The translations under genes and the position numbers were made by a program. The notes beneath the pieces are model-generated. The model was given only the letters and a program-made list of their open reading frames with translations. It had not been told where the DNA came from and did no database searches. 64,000 nt of DNA from JABDCI01 sp964475835 (lineage in GTDB: Bacteria > Verrucomicrobiota > Verrucomicrobiia > JABWAM01), in assembly GCA_964475835.1 (NCBI GenBank), contig CAYYYL010000006.1, forward strand, positions 1 to 64,000, given 5' to 3'. Every line of letters starts with the position of its first letter. The stretch's first letter is position 1. Shown here piece by piece: positions 61,070 through 64,000 of the stretch.

Positions 61070-62371
61070 ATGAATGGTGAATTGATTGCACTACTAGATT
61101 ATTACGAAAAGGAAAAAGGTATCGATCGCGAGACCATGATCAAAGCGATCGAGGACGGGATCGTCGCGGGCGCATTAAAGCGCAAGGACGAACCTTCGCG
61201 AGGGCTAAAAGTCACCATCGACCGGAAAAACGGGAGCATTCGCGCCACCGTCAATCTCATCGTTGTTGAAAACGTCAAGGATCCGCACTCCGAAGTGGGC
61301 ATCATGCGCGCCCGCCGGACCAAACCCGACGCCCAGCTCGGGGATGAAGCCACGATTGAATTGGATCCCCGTGATTTCGGCCGCATTGCCGCCCAAGCCG
61401 CCAAACAAGCGATCATGCAGCGTCAGCGTTCCGCTGAAAAGGAACGCATTTTCATCGAATTCAAGGATCGGGTCGGCGACATCGTCAACGGCGTGGTTCG
61501 TCGTTTCGAGCGCTCGGACGTCTTTATCGATCTCGGCAAATTTGAAGCCAAACTTCCCAGCCGCGAGCGAGTCTCCACCGAGGAGTATCAACTCGGCGAT
61601 CGGATCCGCGCCTACGTGCTCGCCGTGGAAAATGAAATTCACGGACCCGAAATCATTCTTTCCCGCAGTCATCCCAATTTTGTCCGCCGCTTGTTTGAAC
61701 TCGAAGTCAGTGAGATTTCGGATAAGACGGTTGAGATCAAGAGCATTGCCCGCGAAGCGGGTTTTCGCACCAAGATCGCCGTGGCCACACGGGATGAAAA
61801 GGTCGATCCCGTAGGCGCCTGCGTCGGTATGCGCGGGGTCCGGGTGAAAAACATTGTGCGCGAGCTCAATGGCGAAAAGGTGGACATCATTCGCTGGTAC
61901 CCCAACGTCAAGGATTTCGTGGCCGAAGCCCTCAAGCCGGCCAAAATCAAAGCCATGGTTCTGGATGAGCCCAACAAACGCCTTATCGCTCGCGTAGGAG
62001 CCGATGAGCTTTCCGGCGCCGTGGGCAAACGTGGCCAGAACGCGCGTCTGACTTCAAGACTGGTGGGCTGGCATGTCGCCATTGAAAAGGACGAATCGAC
62101 CGAAGTTGCCTTCGAGGATAAACTCAGTCAGATCTCCGTCCTCCTTTCCCAGACCCTGGGGATTCCCGAGAAGGTGGCCTCCGCCCTTGTTCACGCCGGA
62201 TTTTCGAGCGTGGATGCCATTCAGTCCGCCGAACCGAGTGACTTGGAACAGATTCCCGGAATCTCCAGCGATCAGGCAAAAGCCATCTTTGACCTCGCAC
62301 AACGTTCCTCCGCTTCCCAGACACCTGATGGTACTGCCCAGGTCAACGACACCTCCTCCGTTTCTCAATAA
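61070..62371 (+). CDS. nusA: Transcription termination/antitermination factor NusA
   Basis: Product is 433 residues. The N-terminal RNA-polymerase-binding domain (about 1-125), S1 domain (about 133-200, VGDIVNGVVRRFERSDVFID), KH1 and KH2 (about 205-345, with DPVGACVGMRGVRVKNIVREL and GAVGKRGQNARLTSRL) and a C-terminal HhH-like unit (about 365-415, IPEKVASALVHAGFSSVDAI) are visible. NusA binds elongating RNA polymerase and modulates pausing and termination. The usual rimP gene is not upstream; infB follows 5 bp after the stop. Confidence 0.96.
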   Translation: MNGELIALLDYYEKEKGIDRETMIKAIEDGIVAGALKRKDEPSRGLKVTIDRKNGSIRATVNLIVVENVKDPHSEVGIMRARRTKPDAQLGDEATIELDPRDFGRIAAQAAKQAIMQRQRSAEKERIFIEFKDRVGDIVNGVVRRFERSDVFIDLGKFEAKLPSRERVSTEEYQLGDRIRAYVLAVENEIHGPEIILSRSHPNFVRRLFELEVSEISDKTVEIKSIAREAGFRTKIAVATRDEKVDPVGACVGMRGVRVKNIVRELNGEKVDIIRWYPNVKDFVAEALKPAKIKAMVLDEPNKRLIARVGADELSGAVGKRGQNARLTSRLVGWHVAIEKDESTEVAFEDKLSQISVLLSQTLGIPEKVASALVHAGFSSVDAIQSAEPSDLEQIPGISSDQAKAIFDLAQRSSASQTPDGTAQVNDTSSVSQ

Positions 62372-62376
62372 GCACT

Positions 62377-64000
62377 ATGGCCGCTGTTTCCAAAAAATCT
62401 CCCACCAAAAAGGCTGTCACCGAAACCGCCTCCATTGAAAAAGCGGTCAAAGCCAAGGTCGTGGCTGAAAAGCCCAAGACGACCAAGCGCAAAGTGGCTT
62501 CCAAATCAGAGGAAGCAACGCCACCCCAACCTACCACCCCCCTTTCCGAAACCAAATCTGTGACTCCTCCCCCGACCCCGGAGGTTGTCCTCCCCGCACC
62601 TGTTGCACCCTCCGTTCAAGCCCCCGCAAGCGCGCCCGTTTCCGCAGTCGAAACGTCCAAGGTCAAGCCACCCGACGACAAGATCATCCATCTCAAGCCA
62701 CCGATCATTGTAAAGGATCTGGCTGCACGCATGGCGATCAAGCCCTTCCAGCTGATCAGCGATTTGATGCAGATGAAGATTCTCGTCTCCATCAATCAAC
62801 CGGTGGAAGCGGAAATCGCCCGCAAGCTTTGCGAGAAACACGGATTCAAACTCGAGCTCGAACGCCGCGGGGAACATGCGCCAAAGCCTGCAGAAGCACC
62901 CAAGCAGGAGGCGAAACCCCTCCCTCCCACCCCGAAGAAAGAGTCCCTTTTTACACGCCCTCCCGTGGTCACGATCATGGGCCATGTCGATCATGGAAAG
63001 ACCACCCTTCTCGATTCCATTCGCAAGGCGAATGTCGCGGCCGGTGAAGCAGGCGGGATCACCCAGCACATTGGCGCCTATGCCGTGAAGCTCGCCGGAT
63101 CCGAAAAAGGAGCCGCCCCCCGCATCATCACCTTCCTCGACACCCCCGGCCACGAGGCGTTCACCGCCATGCGTGCGCGTGGAGCCAACATGACGGATAT
63201 CGTCATTCTCGTCGTCGCTGCCAGCGAAGGCATGATGCCCCAGACGATTGAAGCCATGAACCATGCCAAGGCCGCTGGCGTTCCGATCATCGTGGCGCTG
63301 ACGAAAATGGATCTCGAAGCAGCCCAAAAGATGAAGGATCGCGTCAAAAAGCAGCTCCAGGAAAATGATCTTGTGCCTGAGGATTGGGGCGGCAAGACGA
63401 TCACCGTGGAAGTCGCTGCCACCAAAAAGATCGGCATCGATCAACTACTCGAAATGATCGCCCTCCAGGCCGAGGTGATGGAGCTCAAGGCCGAGTCTGA
63501 AGGCGCCGCTCGCGGCAATGTGATCGAAGCGCAGGTGGAATCCGGCCGTGGCCCCACCGCAACTGTCTTGGTTCGTCGGGGAAAACTTTCCGTGGGCGAT
63601 GCTCTAATCGTCGGTCCGCACTGGGGCAAAGTGAAGGCCCTCATCGACGATCAGGGAAAAATGGTGAAGTCCGCAGGCCCCTCCACTCCCGTCAAAATTG
63701 TCGGACTCTCCGGCGTTCCTCTCGCAGGCGTGGAATTCCAGGTGCTGGAATCCGATGTGGAAGCCCGCCAGCACAGCGAACAGCAACAGGAGCAACTCCG
63801 CTCCCAGAAACTCGAGGGACCGAAGCGGCTTACTCTTCAAGACTTGCTGACCACCACTTCAGACAATCGCAAAACGCTCAAGATCATCCTCAAGGCTGAC
63901 GTGCAGGGATCCGTCGAAGCGATCAAGGAATGCATCTCCAAACTGCCGCAGGACAAAATCAATGTGGAAGTGATCCACACGGCGGTGGGACCGATTTCCG
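62377..64000 (+). CDS. infB: Translation initiation factor IF-2, 3' end cut by window
   Basis: The frame begins with the ATG at 62377, 5 bp after nusA, and is still open at the window end (541 codons seen). A Lys/Pro/Ala-rich N-terminus (1-105) is followed by an IF2_N-type region (about 108-165) and the G domain: GHVDHGKTT at 202-210, DTPGHEAFTAMRARG, and TKMD in the G4 position where NKxD is usual. Domain 2 and the start of the later domains are present. IF-2 places initiator tRNA on the ribosome. Partial only because of the window edge. Confidence 0.95.
   Translation, partial: MAAVSKKSPTKKAVTETASIEKAVKAKVVAEKPKTTKRKVASKSEEATPPQPTTPLSETKSVTPPPTPEVVLPAPVAPSVQAPASAPVSAVETSKVKPPDDKIIHLKPPIIVKDLAARMAIKPFQLISDLMQMKILVSINQPVEAEIARKLCEKHGFKLELERRGEHAPKPAEAPKQEAKPLPPTPKKESLFTRPPVVTIMGHVDHGKTTLLDSIRKANVAAGEAGGITQHIGAYAVKLAGSEKGAAPRIITFLDTPGHEAFTAMRARGANMTDIVILVVAASEGMMPQTIEAMNHAKAAGVPIIVALTKMDLEAAQKMKDRVKKQLQENDLVPEDWGGKTITVEVAATKKIGIDQLLEMIALQAEVMELKAESEGAARGNVIEAQVESGRGPTATVLVRRGKLSVGDALIVGPHWGKVKALIDDQGKMVKSAGPSTPVKIVGLSGVPLAGVEFQVLESDVEARQHSEQQQEQLRSQKLEGPKRLTLQDLLTTTSDNRKTLKIILKADVQGSVEAIKECISKLPQDKINVEVIHTAVGPIS

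Overview
The window is compact, high-GC bacterial chromosome with about 60 genes on both strands and no phage, CRISPR array, insertion sequence or integration site that I can see. The gene mix points to the PVC superphylum, most likely Verrucomicrobiota: a pseudopilin ending in a H...GDGHV motif, a small TIGR04073-like (exosortase-associated) secreted protein, GuaB3, GatCAB, ankyrin lipoproteins, a FloA/NfeD cluster, two TonB-type energising systems and a DUF5989/carbamoyltransferase pair. This is an inference from gene content; no rRNA gene lies in the window. Genes are tightly packed, with many 4-bp ATGA/GTGA overlaps inside operons and several convergent pairs whose 3' ends overlap.

Layout. 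1-1802: an AT-richer accessory stretch with two small secreted proteins, each followed by a hairpin, and a TauE/SafE permease. 1803-2301: no convincing gene. 2302-7425: a complete TonB-dependent uptake operon (small CxxC protein, receptor, PepSY protein, ExbB, ExbD, TonB). 7480-11078 (-): an SPFH protein, two zinc MDR dehydrogenases and a DUF2231-like membrane protein. 11324-15089: a GT9 glycosyltransferase facing a methyltransferase / carbamoyltransferase / DUF5989 operon; the 59-residue DUF5989 gene is easily missed. 15196-20166: Trm112/UPF0434-like protein, FabI, alpha-glucan phosphorylase and AroB. 20160-25004: an Atg22-like MFS transporter and an oligopeptide ABC importer (OppABC without ATPases).

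24994-34664 (-): a possible long transcript running from an ankyrin lipoprotein through a small membrane protein, an ABC-2-like membrane protein and two coiled-coil membrane proteins to GatC-GatA-GatB and a kinase-HDOD-GAF signalling protein. 34820-45056: Tag glycosylase, a six-BON periplasmic protein, an orphan chemoreceptor, a PpiC/SurA-like foldase, a VOC protein, a CsgG-like protein, a pseudopilin, a large ankyrin lipoprotein and a 62-residue coupled gene. 45053-53494: a helical-repeat protein, a B12-binding radical SAM enzyme, then a GT39-like / NfeD / NfeD / FloA / conserved membrane protein / C26 peptidase run. 53463-57367: a 650-residue DUF2231-type membrane protein, an HpnI-like glycosyltransferase, a TIGR04073-like protein and tRNA-His. 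57552-60873 (-): GuaB3, a zinc-ribbon membrane protein and a second TonB/ExbD/ExbB set. 60956-64000: a strong promoter, a terminator-like leader hairpin, nusA and the 5' part of infB, cut by the window end.

Most interesting points: the second ExbD has Asn where the key proton-pathway Asp is expected; the nusA leader holds an attenuator-like hairpin and rimP is not upstream; the DUF5989-carbamoyltransferase-methyltransferase unit; the six-BON protein; and two DUF2231-type proteins sharing an H-x4-H-F-P signature. I did not find a clearly new defence or mobile system.
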